From positions 2,728,001-2,792,000 of the forward strand of contig CP137319.1 in assembly GCA_033182465.1 (NCBI GenBank): a DNA stretch of 64,000 nucleotides, read 5' to 3'. The stretch is from Sanghuangporus weigelae. Taxonomy: Eukaryota > Basidiomycota > Agaricomycetes > Hymenochaetales > Hymenochaetaceae. The position numbers and the translations under genes are program-made. Shown here piece after piece: positions 11,968-23,667 of the stretch. How positions within the stretch are numbered: position 1 is the stretch's first letter; each line of letters opens with the position of its first letter. The notes under the pieces were generated by a model, which worked only from the letters and a program-made list of their open reading frames with translations, had not been told where the DNA came from and ran no database searches.

Positions 11968-13915
11968 GCGCCTTTTTCTCAAGACCCTGTGATCGGCTGA
12001 CCGCGAATCAGGTATCAGAGCTTCGTTGTTATCCGGAGGCATCTTTTTGTCATAGTCAGCGTTCTTTTAGTGAAATCCACAGAGGACTGCAACTGAGGCC
12101 CTGATAGGCGTAGATCAACGGGTGATCCGCAGTGATTTGCACACTTTTATGGGGAGATGCTGTCAAACTAAGAACTGAGAAGCCGCGCGTGTTTTCATCT
12201 AGCCACGATGATTTAATTTCGAACGATCGCGGAAGACGATGAACGATTCATCAACCAACTTCATTCAAGGGGGTAAAGTAAGTACAATAGAATACATCCT
12301 TTCGTATCGTAATAAGTATCTTCCCACGTGTGTGGTTGCGATTAACATCCGCGCTTCTTTCTTTCTATGCTTTAAAATCCTAAATAAAAGGCTATACTTC
12401 ATGGCGGCACTCCGGATCTCATCGAAGAAGACATGAGTATGTTTGGCCACAGTAAATCTCGACTTATTCAATCATGGAACTGCCTCGCCCTCGCATCCCT
12501 GATGGATCCATCGAGCACCCTATCCACTTCATAGAGTCCGAAGGCCAGTTATCGCAGTTACTCACTGAAATATTGATGTTAAGACTGCTAGGTGGTTGTG
12601 CATACGTGCTCGGGCCTCATGACTCCGTTTGCGGTGCAACTGTAACGCCTCCTGCTAACGTCAGTATCGCACAATGTCAACATCATCCATTCGCCACTAG
12701 TCGATGATTTAGGAGGCACTTTCTTCCGCATCGGCGTGTTGCGATACGTCAAACTGGTCATTTGCTGATTGAGGCAGCTGATCGCTGGGAAGGAGAGACG
12801 AGGACGATGTACAGGAGTGGGCAGAGGGCCGCCAGCGTGTGAAACCTTTGGATAAAGAGATATTTGTTTATTTCCTGGACAGCTTCCGGAACGGTGGAAC
12901 AGCCCGATTGAAGCAGCCACGTATGTCATGCTATGAGGACTCCAGGCTAGAATCTTCTTGACGAGTATTCTAACACAATCCCGGTGCTTCAGCTTAATCT
13001 GTCTATTCCATTCTTAAAATGCCATTTATCCGTAGAAGCACTCTTAGCCTTCGGGACGAAACTCATCTGTTTTCCGAGCTACAGGGAGCCTTTGTTCACT
13101 TAAGCCTCGGCTTCTATGGTGTGGTTTGGGATGAAGGCTTGATGACAATATAGGCGACTGGCGGTCAGGAGAAAGCAGCTTCGTCGCCATCACCTCCTTT
13201 TGCCATGATATCCTCTTGACTATTGCGTTGACGATGGACGAAACTTCTTTCTATGAGGCTATTCTTGCTTCTCTTCTACAAATCTGACCGCATATAACCG
13301 AGAGAGGCCGTCGAAGGACATCATCTAGCTTGAGAGGTCAGAGCTTTGTGATCTACGATTTCGACAACAAGCCGAGTATCTCTGAACAATCATGAATTAC
13401 ACTTCGAGGATATCAAGAACCGTCGTCGAGTGTACATTGGGTAGACAAGGTTTCTTCACTTCGTTGGGCAGTAGTATCGTGCTTCACTGCCTGAGGATGC
13501 GAAGAGGTATCATTTAAGGACAGATCCCAGAACAATTGTTCCAGATCGAGGCATGATCCGAAGACCGTATGCGTCAAGCAGAAGCTTCCTGACCTGATAA
13601 TAATTGACATCTTTACTTGGCATACAGTTGGGACTTTCTTCGAATCCCTTAAAGTCATACTGAATCCTGCAATCGAAGACTTATTTCTCAGTCTTAAGGC
13701 ATAAGAAACTATACCGAGAATCTCTTATTTTTCTTCACTCGAATACGTATGAGCAAAGACAGGCACTACGCGAAGGAACTACAATGTTCAACATCAACTC
13801 ATCCGCAGGGGTGCCTTGGAAACTCATTGAACCTATATGGAAGAAGTTATCGATGGGTTTCCAGAAATTATAAGTTTAGTTTAGACTTCACTCACTTGAA
13901 TAATACCTCAACCGT
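11968..13915. other. No gene recognised; possible decayed coding fragments
   Basis: Plus-strand pieces read like protein, such as ELPRPRIPDGSIEHP at about 12478 and SFVIYDFDN near 13350 and IIIDIFTWHTVGTFFE near 13600, but frames are broken by stops and I cannot assign a family. It may be an old pseudogene. Confidence 0.3.
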
Positions 13916-14442
13916 CTACTCGGGACGCTTAACAGACTTGACCTCGACGTCCTTCAATGACTTGACGGTGATATAGACGGTGTGGTTCTTAGCATTGACG
14001 TAGTAGCCACGGCGATCGGTATCTTCCTTGTTCCTGATGGCGACGACTTCCCATCCCTTGCGAGCCCACCTTCCGTCATCTGCGAAGGAATCGTTGATGC
14101 TGAACCAACTGTCGTCTCCACCGGAGTACTTGGACACGAAGGCCTGGTACTGGTGCGCGCTCTGGGTTCGGATACAGATGTACTCGCCCATGTACGGGAA
14201 CTCGTCGACAGGAGTCTGATGAATGGTGATGTGAAAAGCAGTCAGAGACAGACAGTAAGTACAAGACAAAACTATCGACATACAGTCATAGTTCTTGATG
14301 GCGTATCGAGAGGAGGGGATCGAGTTGCGTTGAAAGTGATGCAAACTATCAGAGCAGTAACTGTGAGTTAGCAGTAAAGAACGTAAATATGCAGATGTCT
14401 TTTTACTTTATGTATTGGAGATGAAGGTGGGGTGCTGGTCAT
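13916..14442 (-). CDS. Small hypothetical protein, three exons
   Basis: Three exons splice in frame: ATG at 14442 (MTSTPPSSPIHK), an intron at 14361-14405, a middle exon ending in SRTMT, a second intron, then TPVDEFPYMGEY running to the stop at 13916. The long version is about 140 residues. A TATA box sits only about 20 bp before this ATG, so transcription may start at or after it. Then the ATG at the end of the second exon would be used, giving a 101-residue protein beginning MTTPVDEFPYMGEY with an intron in its 5' leader. The product is rich in aromatic and charged residues (GWEVVAIRNKED, NHTVYITVK) and looks like a compact beta-rich domain without membrane segments. I do not recognise the family. 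Confidence 0.6.
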
Positions 14443-14462
14443 TTTGCCGTTGCAAAGAGCGG

Positions 14463-14470
14463 TTTTTATA
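14463..14470 (-). promoter_or_regulatory. TATA box for the small hypothetical gene
   Basis: TATAAAAA on the minus strand, just upstream of the first ATG (14442). The short spacing suggests that the downstream ATG may be the real start. Confidence 0.55.
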
Positions 14471-15959
14471 GGCGAGCGTTTACTACAGTGTTCCGTCTTT
14501 TAGCAACTGAGAGGGTCATGCTTTACTGATAATTTGAAAATACTGACCTGAAAATGGCTTCTAGCTCTCCGCCTCGACTAAAACTCCGGTGTTTGAGCAG
14601 GGATAAAATTGACTATTGCGGAAGAGAATGGGTCGACAGAGTTGCAAAGCAATTCAGTCCGGTCTAGTCGAGGATCATGAGTATCCTACTGGCTGTCAGA
14701 CACATCCGCCTTATTCGCCTCGACTTGGGAACTAATGCTAGCCAGGTGTCTGGACTGACAATTACGGAACAGAGTGGATAGGCGGACAGGTGTGAGAGCG
14801 GCCCAGTTGTGTCCAGGCCGGATCTTGAGCCACACCAGAAGCACGAGTGGGAAGTGAACAACTCGATCACTATTATCGATAGCCCTAATTCGTGGCGAAG
14901 AATGTCGTCAGTCAGATACTTCCGAGCACGGATGCAGGTTAGCTCGAGCGCGCGCGTCAAGTACCTGAAAAAAAATTAAATCCGCGCCGGGTCTGCAAGT
15001 CCAGGCCCAGGTCCAATATTGCTGGCGCGGCCTTCGAAGATAGTAAAAGGGTCGGTGGCAGGCTTCGTGCGACGTTCAAGCTGCCTGAAGGCAGGCAACT
15101 GTAAGGGTCGCTCACTTCATTGTAGTATATGGAACCATGCCTGCTCAAAGAACTTGTATGGTCAGTCATCTGGACCAGACAAGGCACGTCAACGAAATCG
15201 GATGGACACCTTTATCGTCACGAGCGGATTTTGATATAATGTTCCATTTAATTTTCTCGGCACCATCTACAAAATTTGAGCCTTCTCCAGACAGAATCCA
15301 GGCGTCACGACGCGTCAGATAGCCCGAGCATATGGGAAACCCTTGCGAATTCGGAACATCTTTGGATGGTTGAAAGATTTGATCTCGCTGAAATGATGCA
15401 CAGCTTCAGAAAACGTCATCAGGAGATTCGAATTGTTACGGAGTGCTTGCTTTTTCTATTTGGCGTTCTTCATTTGCGGGATCACGCCTTGACTCTGGCG
15501 AAAGTTGCCTGAGCGGACCTTGCTGTTCCGTGTCGTCGTCGAGCGTACAGAACTATGGTCGCGTCGTCCTGAGCATCTGCGAAGGTCCTCCAGTTCCGCA
15601 GCCAGACTAGTACTGTTGCCGTTTATCGGACCGGTCGTTGAGCTGGTCGAGGAGACAAGTACGCTGGGTACTATGTAATCGGTTGGCTAAGAGGACAACA
15701 TCGGACGTCCGTCACCTTCGCGTCAGGTCACTTCAGAAAACCGGCCGCACAGACGTCTCTGACTTCTCTCAGTGTGGGACGTGGGCGTAAGTAAGATGGG
15801 ATTAGTTTTGATGTCGATAGATCGAGACATTACATTTCAAACGACAATAAGTCTCTTGGATCCTGAATGTAATGTACAGCTTATCCTTCGAACAGTACAG
15901 AAATATGCGACATCGTCCTTGGGTTTCGTTCTGTTACGCGACGATAAGTCGTTCGGATT
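14471..15959. other. No gene recognised
   Basis: Several frames of 60-100 codons exist on both strands but none resembles a family or forms a spliced series. The lower end may hold further decayed retrotransposon sequence downstream (on the minus strand) of the Copia fragment. Confidence 0.4.
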
Positions 15960-16600
15960 TCTTTATGGCGGAGAGAGGCAAGACATATAGACCACCACAC
16001 ATAATTGCTTCAGCGACAGTTACCGGCCCATCCGAAATGCAAAACTTCCCATTCCCACAGAGCTAATGGATTAGCCGAGTTCTAAGAGTTTTCCGGCCGA
16101 AACGACGTTGTGCTGCAATGCGGGTACGTGAAGAACGTCGAGCATAACCATGTACCGTGTCTCTCCGCGGAAAGGGAGCTCCATGACGACCGTTCCTTTT
16201 CCCAACGGCCTCCATGGCGCGTCCAACGACACCATATTCGACCTGGATCGGATAAATGGCAGAATAGCTGGCGAAACATGTTCTATCGTTCGTCATATGT
16301 GACGAGGCATTTGTAAGTACCAGCCACGGTGGTCCATCGACAATCTTCTTTGCTTGCGTAGCAAATCCATCTGGAATCTGGATCGGTTATAAACAGTGAC
16401 ACGAATTCACGCTTTGCTGACTCGGACTCTGAAGAAAAGGTGTGCGCCATGAAGAAGTTGACTGACTGGTGGCTATGGTTGTTTGTTTGGGTGTCGAAAA
16501 GGAGTTCAAAGGTAATGGGATATGCTGGCGCGAATGGTCAAGACTCAAGGGAGGAACTGAGCTTCTCGATGCCAAAGTGTATTTGCGTTCTCACGACGAT
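15960..16600 (-). mobile_element. Decayed Ty1/Copia-type retrotransposon fragment
   Basis: Read on the minus strand, with frame changes and stops, this shows the protease-to-integrase-start part of a Copia polyprotein in the right order. A degenerate protease site reads PWLVLTNASSHMTND, where the family has L-D-S-G-A-S-S-H-M; the Asp and Gly are lost at 16309-16314. Next come AVGKGTVVMELPF, YMVMLDVLHVPALQHNVV and SAGKLLELG, typical of this region. After a stop comes GKFCISDGPVTV and GGLYVLPLSA, matching the GAG-pre-integrase motif. Reverse transcriptase, RNase H and LTRs were not found. It is an old inactive relic. Confidence 0.72.
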
Positions 16601-16786
16601 CCTCGCGAAGACTGCTATGAATGGTATGTAGATCTTTAAATTACGTAATAGAGTCTCGAGGCGTTGCCGGCCGGACTACTTTTCTTTTGATTCGCGAGGA
16701 ACATGCGCAACTTCAACCTGTGTTCCATCATCATTCGTTCGTTCTGTCGCCGACGCGCGTAGCCGCCAGTCACGGCAACGTCGACG

Positions 16787-18290
16787 ATGTCGAGTCGACT
16801 TCTAGTAGCCTTTCTCGTTGCTCTTGCAGCCGTTTCTGCGAGCTTCTATCAATTCAGCCTGAGGCCGAAGCTTATCGTTCTTGGATGGAGTCGCGCTCTG
16901 AGGCCTGCGGGTAACACTCAGTGCAAGACGTATCCAGAGGTTCAAGCTTGTGAAAGTAAGTAATGGAATCTCTGCGCGTTGCTCAGAAGTCGACCCATAC
17001 TTGTGCATGATCAGAGGTCGTCTTGCACCAGCCTACTGGCCTAGTCTACATGGCATGCTCTACACAGCAGAGTAGACCGCACTGGATGCCTGCAACGAAC
17101 CGCCTTAATGCTACCGGAAAATCTTCAGAAGACTACGTCGCCACGTTTGACCCTTCTACATCCCGTATAACGCGTCTAAGGGCCGAAGGATTCAAATTCC
17201 CTCGCGGGCTCAGCTTACATGGCATGGACGTCGTTGCCTCCAAGGAGCACCCCTCGGAGCTGCTTCTGTACCTCGTCAACCACCGGGAGCCTTTACCATC
17301 GGCAAATGCAATGGATGTTGGAACAGATTCGGTCGTAGAAGTGTTCCGTTCAACTCCCGGTTCGGATGAGATGCACTATGTCGCGACGTTCCAAGACCCT
17401 GTCATTTCAACGCCGAACGACATCTACGCAACCGGTGATGATGCAAGCTTCTATTTCACGAATGATCACGGGTTTGTCAAAGCTGGTCTGGTGCGTAGCA
17501 TACTATATCGTCAGCGTCTTCCTCCTCGCTCATGTATTTCACTTCGCCAGGCAAGAAGACTGAACATTGATGCCTTCTTTGACCTGGGGTGGTCCAACGT
17601 AGGCTATTGCCACGCGCTTCATGGCTGCAAAATCGTGGCATCAAACCTGGTTGGCATTAACGGTATCGTTAAAGGCCGAGATGGGATTTTTTTCGTGTCA
17701 AGTTCAAAGTCTGGTCGGATATACGTGCTTGATCATCACGAAAACAATACTTTATCTGTTTCGGATGTGCTATATCTTGGTATTCTTTCCGACTTGCTCA
17801 TATATTTAGTTCAATATTTCTGACACATGAGTTACACAGACCGTACAGTCGATAATCTTTCTATGGATCAAACCGGCGCAATTTGGGGCGCCGGCATGGT
17901 GAATGCTCTCCATCTCTTCAACACTCATTTTGAAACGCCCACGATCAACACTCCTTCTTCCGCTATTCGGATCACGGAGAATGACGGAGCGGGCGGTAAA
18001 GGTGGGAAGTTCGGAGTCCAGACGGTCTGTGCCTTGCTATTATGAACGTTGTCAACTGAATCTGATACTCCTTGGCATACATCAATTTCAGATGTTCGAA
18101 GATGATGGGAAAGTGGCATCAGGCTCTACTTCTGCCGTTTATGACGCAGTGAGGAAGAAGTTGTACTTACACGGTGAGTCTGTTCGGCGCCCATACTGCA
18201 GCATCTGGTCAATTCTGATATCAGGTACTTATTGATAACTGCTAAGGTATCGCCGCACCTCACTTGACGGTCTGCGACATTGATGTCTAA
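16787..18290 (+). CDS. Paraoxonase/arylesterase-like calcium-dependent hydrolase
   Basis: Probable six-bladed beta-propeller esterase or lactonase related to serum paraoxonase. The start is ATG at 16787 (MSSRLLVAFLVALAAVSASF), giving an N-terminal membrane anchor or signal as in animal paraoxonases. Six exons join in frame, for example ACEK-VVLHQPTG, VKAGL-ARRLNIDAF, LYLD-RTVDNLSMD and FGVQT-MFEDDGK, ending GIAAPHLTVCDIDV with TAA at 18288; paraoxonases end in a similar GI-x-PH phrase. Calcium-site-like phrases are STPNDIYATG, YFTNDHG and NLVGINGI. Length is about 400 residues, usual for the family. The natural substrate in fungi is unknown; lactones are likely. The frame appears intact. Confidence 0.8.
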
Positions 18291-19145
18291 TCTGGAAGCC
18301 TTGGAGCTTTCCTTTTCTTTACCATTATCACCGCCGCATCTCATATCGTCACTTCAACCTTTTTAACTTCAATCAGAAGGCTGCAGAAATGCAGATACGC
18401 ATGTTTGATTTAAGTATCTTCCAACACGGAAAGGTCGCCTTCGTTCCCAGGACTGTCCTTACTCCTTTCTTCGTTCCTTGAATTTGTTGTGTCTTGCCAT
18501 TCCATGCGGTTTCTGATTGTGTCTCTACCACGATCAGAAGCTTAGCCGGAGTTGCTCTCGGGGCAGCAGACAAAATTTGGAGCATGATGCCCACTTTCCG
18601 GTTTCAGCAAGATGACGTCGATTTCTCAGTGGGCAGTTAATCGGCATATATCAGTACTACATTAGACGCAATTCCGAGGATACTTAGTAGATTTATATCC
18701 CCGGACTATCGACATGGCTAGTCCTAACTGGGTTAGCTTTGGGCGGCCAATAATCAGAAACTAATGTGCACTCCATCCATCATTTGATTGCACTAACGTT
18801 GCCTGGTACTCTTTCAAGAAAGTCGGTATCACAAGCTTACGCTGATTTTCTTTCTCGTTCTGCTCCATTGTGGATAGAACGGATTCTTCCGGTCTTCAGT
18901 AATCGAAAAGATTTTCACGTCAGTAGAATCTTTCCTTATTTGTTATCCCGGTTGGTGACTGATTGTTAATCATGATGCAGTGGTCCGGGGTCCTCGCGGA
19001 ATCTGGAGATTCCGGACTTATTGTTATGATCTCTTTCTCCGTGTACGAGTACGGCAGTAGGACCGGAAAATCCTAGACAGCGTAGTCAGAGCCCTGCGGA
19101 TACCTCGACCCTGCTTGTCCCCATACTTCGAACATCTCCCCAGAT
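18291..19145. other. Intergenic, nothing recognised
   Basis: Lies between two plus-strand genes. It should contain the terminator of the paraoxonase-like gene and the promoter of the thioesterase-like gene. No clear TATA box was noted. Confidence 0.45.
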
Positions 19146-20462
19146 ATGCTCCCTCTAAGTCAAGCACTATTCGCACAGGAAGTCCAGAGGTCACAGCCTG
19201 AGAGCCAGGAAAGCTTGTGGACAGGCACCATTGACCTCGAGTGGACCGTTGCCCTGTAAGTCCTTCCATAACTGTACATGTGAGCTGTAGATGCTGATCT
19301 GTGCCAATTGCTCCGATGCAGCGTCCCAAACGGAGGTGAGGATTGCAGTCCCCGCGTTTGACTAGCGTTCTTCGAAAATTGACATCTCTTTGCGTATATC
19401 CAGGTTATGTCATTGGCCTCATTCTCGAATCCTGCATTGCACATCAGAAGTCGCATTCTCCGAAAGTCGTGGATCCCGTCCATGTGTCCGCACATTTTCT
19501 GCGCCCGGTGCAGGGAGTCATTGCTAGTCAGAAACAGGATGGGAGCTCTTCAAAGCAGCCTGCTCCATTCGAAGTGCACGTCAAGTCTATCAAAGGTGGC
19601 TCTTCGATGAACAATTTGCAGGCGGACTTAATTCAAAATGTGAGTAGCTATGGTGCCTTCCCTTTTTGTCTTTACTTCACGAGTTCGTATTAGGAACAAA
19701 TCATGGTGACAACTCATCTCATCTTCGGCGTCTCTGCTCTACTCGATACAGAATCACCGCAAAAGACGCAGATGAAAACGCTTGTTCCGCCTTCTCCCTT
19801 CGCTCGCCTCATTCCTCTTCGTACTCATCCCTCTTGCTGCCCCGACATCGCACTTCACCCATCGTGGAACTTCAAGAAGCATATTAGCGGCAAAGAGGAT
19901 CCTGTGTTCAAACGCTTAAACGGAGCTGAAACTCGTCCCTCTCTTGCGGCGCCCGACAGTGATGAGAGGGAACCGCCTGGATTGGAGTTCGGCTCCTGGT
20001 TGACCTTGGAGGACGAACTCGATCCATTGCGCCCAAGCATGTTACCATTCTGCGCAGATATCATCAAGCCGTTGCCGGAACTTCTGCCACCTGAAGTAAA
20101 TCCATTCATTGGAAAGACGTATGTATCTCTTTTGACTTGAGGTTCATCGGACTCTTATATATCATCGAAGGTGGTACCCGACCCTGACCATGACAATCGA
20201 GTTCAAGGCACCTATAATCTTGGAATCTCATGCAGAGAGGACCTTCGGGCTGTACGCTGTTGGCCGCTTCTTTCAAGAGCCTCTCGGAAGACATGAGACT
20301 ATAATTGAAGTTTGGACATCACCGAAGCACGAGGCAGGCAAAGGATCAGACTTTGGAAATAAAGTGTGGAGAGAGAACCAGAGGTGCTTGGCCATAGCCA
20401 CTCAGACGGCGTTGTGTATTCCATTTGATGCGCAGTTGAAGAGCATGCGGTCAAAAGTATAA
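19146..20462 (+). CDS. Thioesterase-like (TesB/4HBT-type double hotdog) protein
   Basis: Likely acyl-CoA or related thioester hydrolase of a family common in basidiomycetes. The start is ATG at 19146 (MLPLSQALFAQEVQRS). Five exons join: GTIDLEWTVAL-VPNGG-YVIGLILESCI, then DPVHVSAHFLRP, APFEVHVKSIKGG, DLIQN-EQIMVTTHLIFG, a long linker with DEREPPGLEFGSWL, KT-WYPTLTMTIEFKAPI, FGLYAVGRFFQEP and ENQRCLAIATQTALCIPF, stopping at 20462. VPNGGYV and the GLYAVGRF/CLAIATQ blocks mark the two hotdog halves. Length is about 345 residues, as expected. A P450 follows 0.5 kb downstream on the same strand. No lesion was seen. Confidence 0.78.
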
Positions 20463-20960
20463 AACGGTTATTATTTTCTGAGTGGCTGTCCGAAACACCG
20501 CGCTCTGTGTTGAATTGCTTGTTGTCTGCTAGAAACTGTACGATACCACCCTTTCGGTGAGCGAGGGGAATGAAATCATGTAGTGTAGACTGACACCGTC
20601 CCGTGAGAGTCGCAAGCAATTTTCCGACGATCTAAACTTCCCCATTTGGAACGTCTGTTTTTGGAAGTTGCCCCGTTATCTCTTTTTCTGTTCATCCCTC
20701 CATGACGTGTGCATTTTCCTTCAAGAACATCAAAATATCTTGATGGATTGCATTGACTATACAATGCCCGGAGATCGTGCCTCATCCGTGGGCAATAAAT
20801 TTTCAAAATTTCCAAAAAGATGGAGATCTTGCTTCAACGCCTGAACCCTAGACCTAGAGGCGAGCTACGGACGTTCTCGTATCAAAGGGACCAGATCATT
20901 GCAACCATACCTCAAACGAGAGGATACTCTTATGAGAAAGCTTGGTGATATGTTTCGAGT
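20463..20960. other. Intergenic upstream of the P450 gene
   Basis: Carries the 3' flank of the thioesterase-like gene and the upstream region of the P450. No coding frame is convincing. Confidence 0.45.
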
Positions 20961-20968
20961 ATATAAGA
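20961..20968 (+). promoter_or_regulatory. TATA box of the P450 gene
   Basis: ATATAAGA, 39 bp before the ATG at 21007, a normal spacing for a short 5' leader. Confidence 0.6.
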
Positions 20969-21006
20969 TAATGTCCTTTCAGCATTTCACTCAGACGTAG
21001 CTGTTC

Positions 21007-23203
21007 ATGATGTTCGTCTACAACCTCTGGCTCATTATCCCTATCCTTTTCTCAGCTACTGCGGTCGCTGTCTACAGACGCCATCGCCATGCCAAATCGC
21101 GATTTCCTCCAGGTAAGCTGCAATACTGAGTTTGCGTGGGCCAACGACCTAATCAACCATAAGGTCCCGCTCCCCTTCCCATTGTAGGGAATCTCTTTCA
21201 AGTGCCTCGAGAAGATCCGGAAAAGCACTACAACAAGTGGAAGGAAGTATACGGTAAAAATATGTTCAATTCGCAGATTTAAGCACTCGAGCTAACGGCG
21301 CGGAATCTTAGGGCCTATCATGTACTTCAGAATATTCAAGAGGCAATTCGTCGTGCTCAACGACCGTCGAGTCATCTCGGATCTTCTGGAGAAGAGGTGC
21401 TCGATATACTCTAGCCGTCCTGAAGCCGTTCGTTTCAATTATTTGGCTTTATCTGCTCAGTTACTCATAGAACATGTCTTTTCTAGCCTATGGCCAAGCT
21501 TGCCGGCAGAGATAAGACAGCGCTGTTTCTTCCTGCTGGTCATCGGTCCAAGGAGACGAGGAAGCTTATGCTCTCGTTTCTCGGTCCACGATCGGAAGAT
21601 GTTTACTTGCCTGTCATAGAAACCGAGACCTATCGCTTTCTTCATCGCCTTCTTCGGAATCCGGGAAATTTTTTTGCGGATATCAAGAGGTATTTGATTA
21701 ATCGCCACTCTGAATAACTTTGCGTGACTGTGTATGTTTTCTAGTCTCCCAGCTGCTTCTATCTTGCGACTAGTCTATGGCTATCAGATTAACAACGTCG
21801 ATGATTACTTCGTTGAGCTCTCCGAGAAGCTCGGAAGAATCACAGCCGAATCGACGCAGACTGGTCGTTGGCTTGTGAATGCCATCCCTTCAAGTAAGTC
21901 ACTCCGTATATCCAGCTGATCGACTGTCGCTCATATTCGATGCAGTTCGTCATCTTCCGTCATGGCTTCCGGGAATGCAATTCAAGAAATGGGCTGAAGA
22001 TGCACGAGCAAAATGCGAAGCTTTTATGCGTATTCCTCACGAATATGTGAAGTCGTCAATGGTAAGTGATGGCGCTCTCAGAAAGTCATCTACTGACTTC
22101 TGCACTACTTGTTGTAGGCAACGGGAAAATTCTTGCCGAGCTTTACATCGTATAATCTTCAGAAGCAGCCCGGACTCAGCGAGGAAGCCGAAGAGATCCT
22201 GATGTATGCCGCAGCAAGTTTGTATGCAGGTATGAGTCTGAATGTTCATTCGAATCATTGAAACGGCCCTGATATGCTGATTTATAGGTGCCACTGATAC
22301 AGCAAGTTGCTTTATTTCTCCATCGGAGGACTTACTGACTCGTTTACAGATGGTATCGGTTCTCAAGCTCTTCTTTCTGATGATGGCTCTTCACCCAGAG
22401 GTCCAAGCCTGCGCTCAGAGAGAGATTGATCAGCAAATCGGAGATGATAGACCGCCGTGTACATCCGATCTCGAGTTCATGCCTTACATCACTTGCATTT
22501 TCAAGGAGCTACTCCGCTTCAACCCTGTTGGACCGATCATTATCCACAGTCCGGAGAAGGATGATGTTTACGAAGGATACACAATTCCGAAGGGTAGGTA
22601 CTGATACTAGTCTCGTCTTCGTTTTGCTTGTACTAAATCAGCATAAACAGGGTGCTGGATCATGGCAAACGTCTGGTGAGCTCCAGAGGGATTTACTTAT
22701 CTAACATCACAGTATTCTGACGACAGTTACAGGTCTATTCTGAAAGATCCAACGATGTATCCGGAGCCAGACTCCTTCATTCCCGAACGGTTTGACAAGA
22801 GGTCTGGGGATGTGCAACCTGATCCTGATAGCTTCATATTTGGATTTGGTCGCCGGTGAGTAGCGAGGAGTCGAATGCTCAACATAGTACTCAAAGCGTG
22901 TTAGTGTCTGCCCCGGCCAGCATTTTGCCGTGAAGGCGCTATGCATGGCAATGGCTAGCATCCTGTGGGGGTTCAACATAACTCCTGAGAGAGATCTCAA
23001 TGGCCGCCCTGTTCTTCCGGAGATGGCGTTTTCTAAAGGTCTCGTCGTGTAAGTCGCTTCTACTTATACTCAAGATGTTGCTCTGACGTTGAATTTTCAG
23101 ACATCCTTTACCATTCCGCTGCTCGATCACGCCAAGGTCGCCGAAGGCAGCTGCTATCGTGGAGGAGCTCGCGAAGAGCGGCGAATCTGAAAAGGCCGAG
23201 TAA
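21007..23203 (+). CDS. Cytochrome P450 monooxygenase
   Basis: Membrane-anchored haem monooxygenase. The start ATG at 21007 gives a hydrophobic anchor (MMFVYNLWLIIPILFSAT), then basic RRHRHAKSR and the proline hinge FPPGPAPLPIVGN. About ten short introns are removed. Landmarks: helix-C region LFLPAGHRSKETRK, I-helix oxygen groove LYAGATDTMVS, ExxR in CIFKELLRFNPV, the PERF-type phrase SFIPERFDK, and the haem loop FGFGRRVCPGQHFA with the ligand Cys, split by an intron after RR. Length is about 500 residues. The intron at 22302-22349 uses a GC donor and is 48 nt with no stop, so retention would insert 16 residues into the I-helix. It resembles the O-methylsterigmatocystin-oxidoreductase-like P450s common in Agaricomycetes; the substrate cannot be inferred. 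Confidence 0.87.
22302..22349 (+). other. GC-AG intron of length 3n inside the P450 I-helix codons
   Basis: The donor is GATACA/GCAAGT and the acceptor TTTACAG/ATG. Removal gives LYAGATDTMVS, which matches the P450 pattern A-G-x-x-D-T-x-V-S in length. The intron is 48 nt and open in frame. Confidence 0.72.
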
Positions 23204-23667
23204 ATCTATCAAACTTTCGAGTAAAGATTGGGATGTTCTTTCAACTTGTGTCTCTTGTACTCTTTTCTTATCCTCCAAAGTCCTTACCGGCGGGAAATGT
23301 ATTACCATTTGTATACCCTTGTACTATGCTTACCGTTTGCGAATATGATTGACTGTATTCCTGTCATTCAAGTTGCTGCTTCTTACTTACGTTCGAAGAG
23401 CGCTTGTGTCATTGAAGGAATGTTGCCACCAACCGTCTCACCAACCCCATTTGACGAAAGTGAAAGTATGAGTCAGCAGAGTATTTGAATCCGTGGATTT
23501 CTTTTTATTATGCTTCCTCGAGGGACCGGCTCAGACGTAGCTCTTCGGGACTTCTTGTGAAAGCAAAGAGTCCGGCGTAGATGAACCATTTTACAAAATC
23601 CATATAAGTACAGACAGCTTCAGAGATACATATTAAACCTATACGTTTCCCTATCCCTCTCCCCGGT
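23204..23667. other. Convergent 3' intergenic region
   Basis: Between the end of the P450 (+) and the end of the MFS carrier (-). The minus frame 23108-23308 overlaps the P450 end and is a shadow. Nothing else was seen. Confidence 0.45.
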
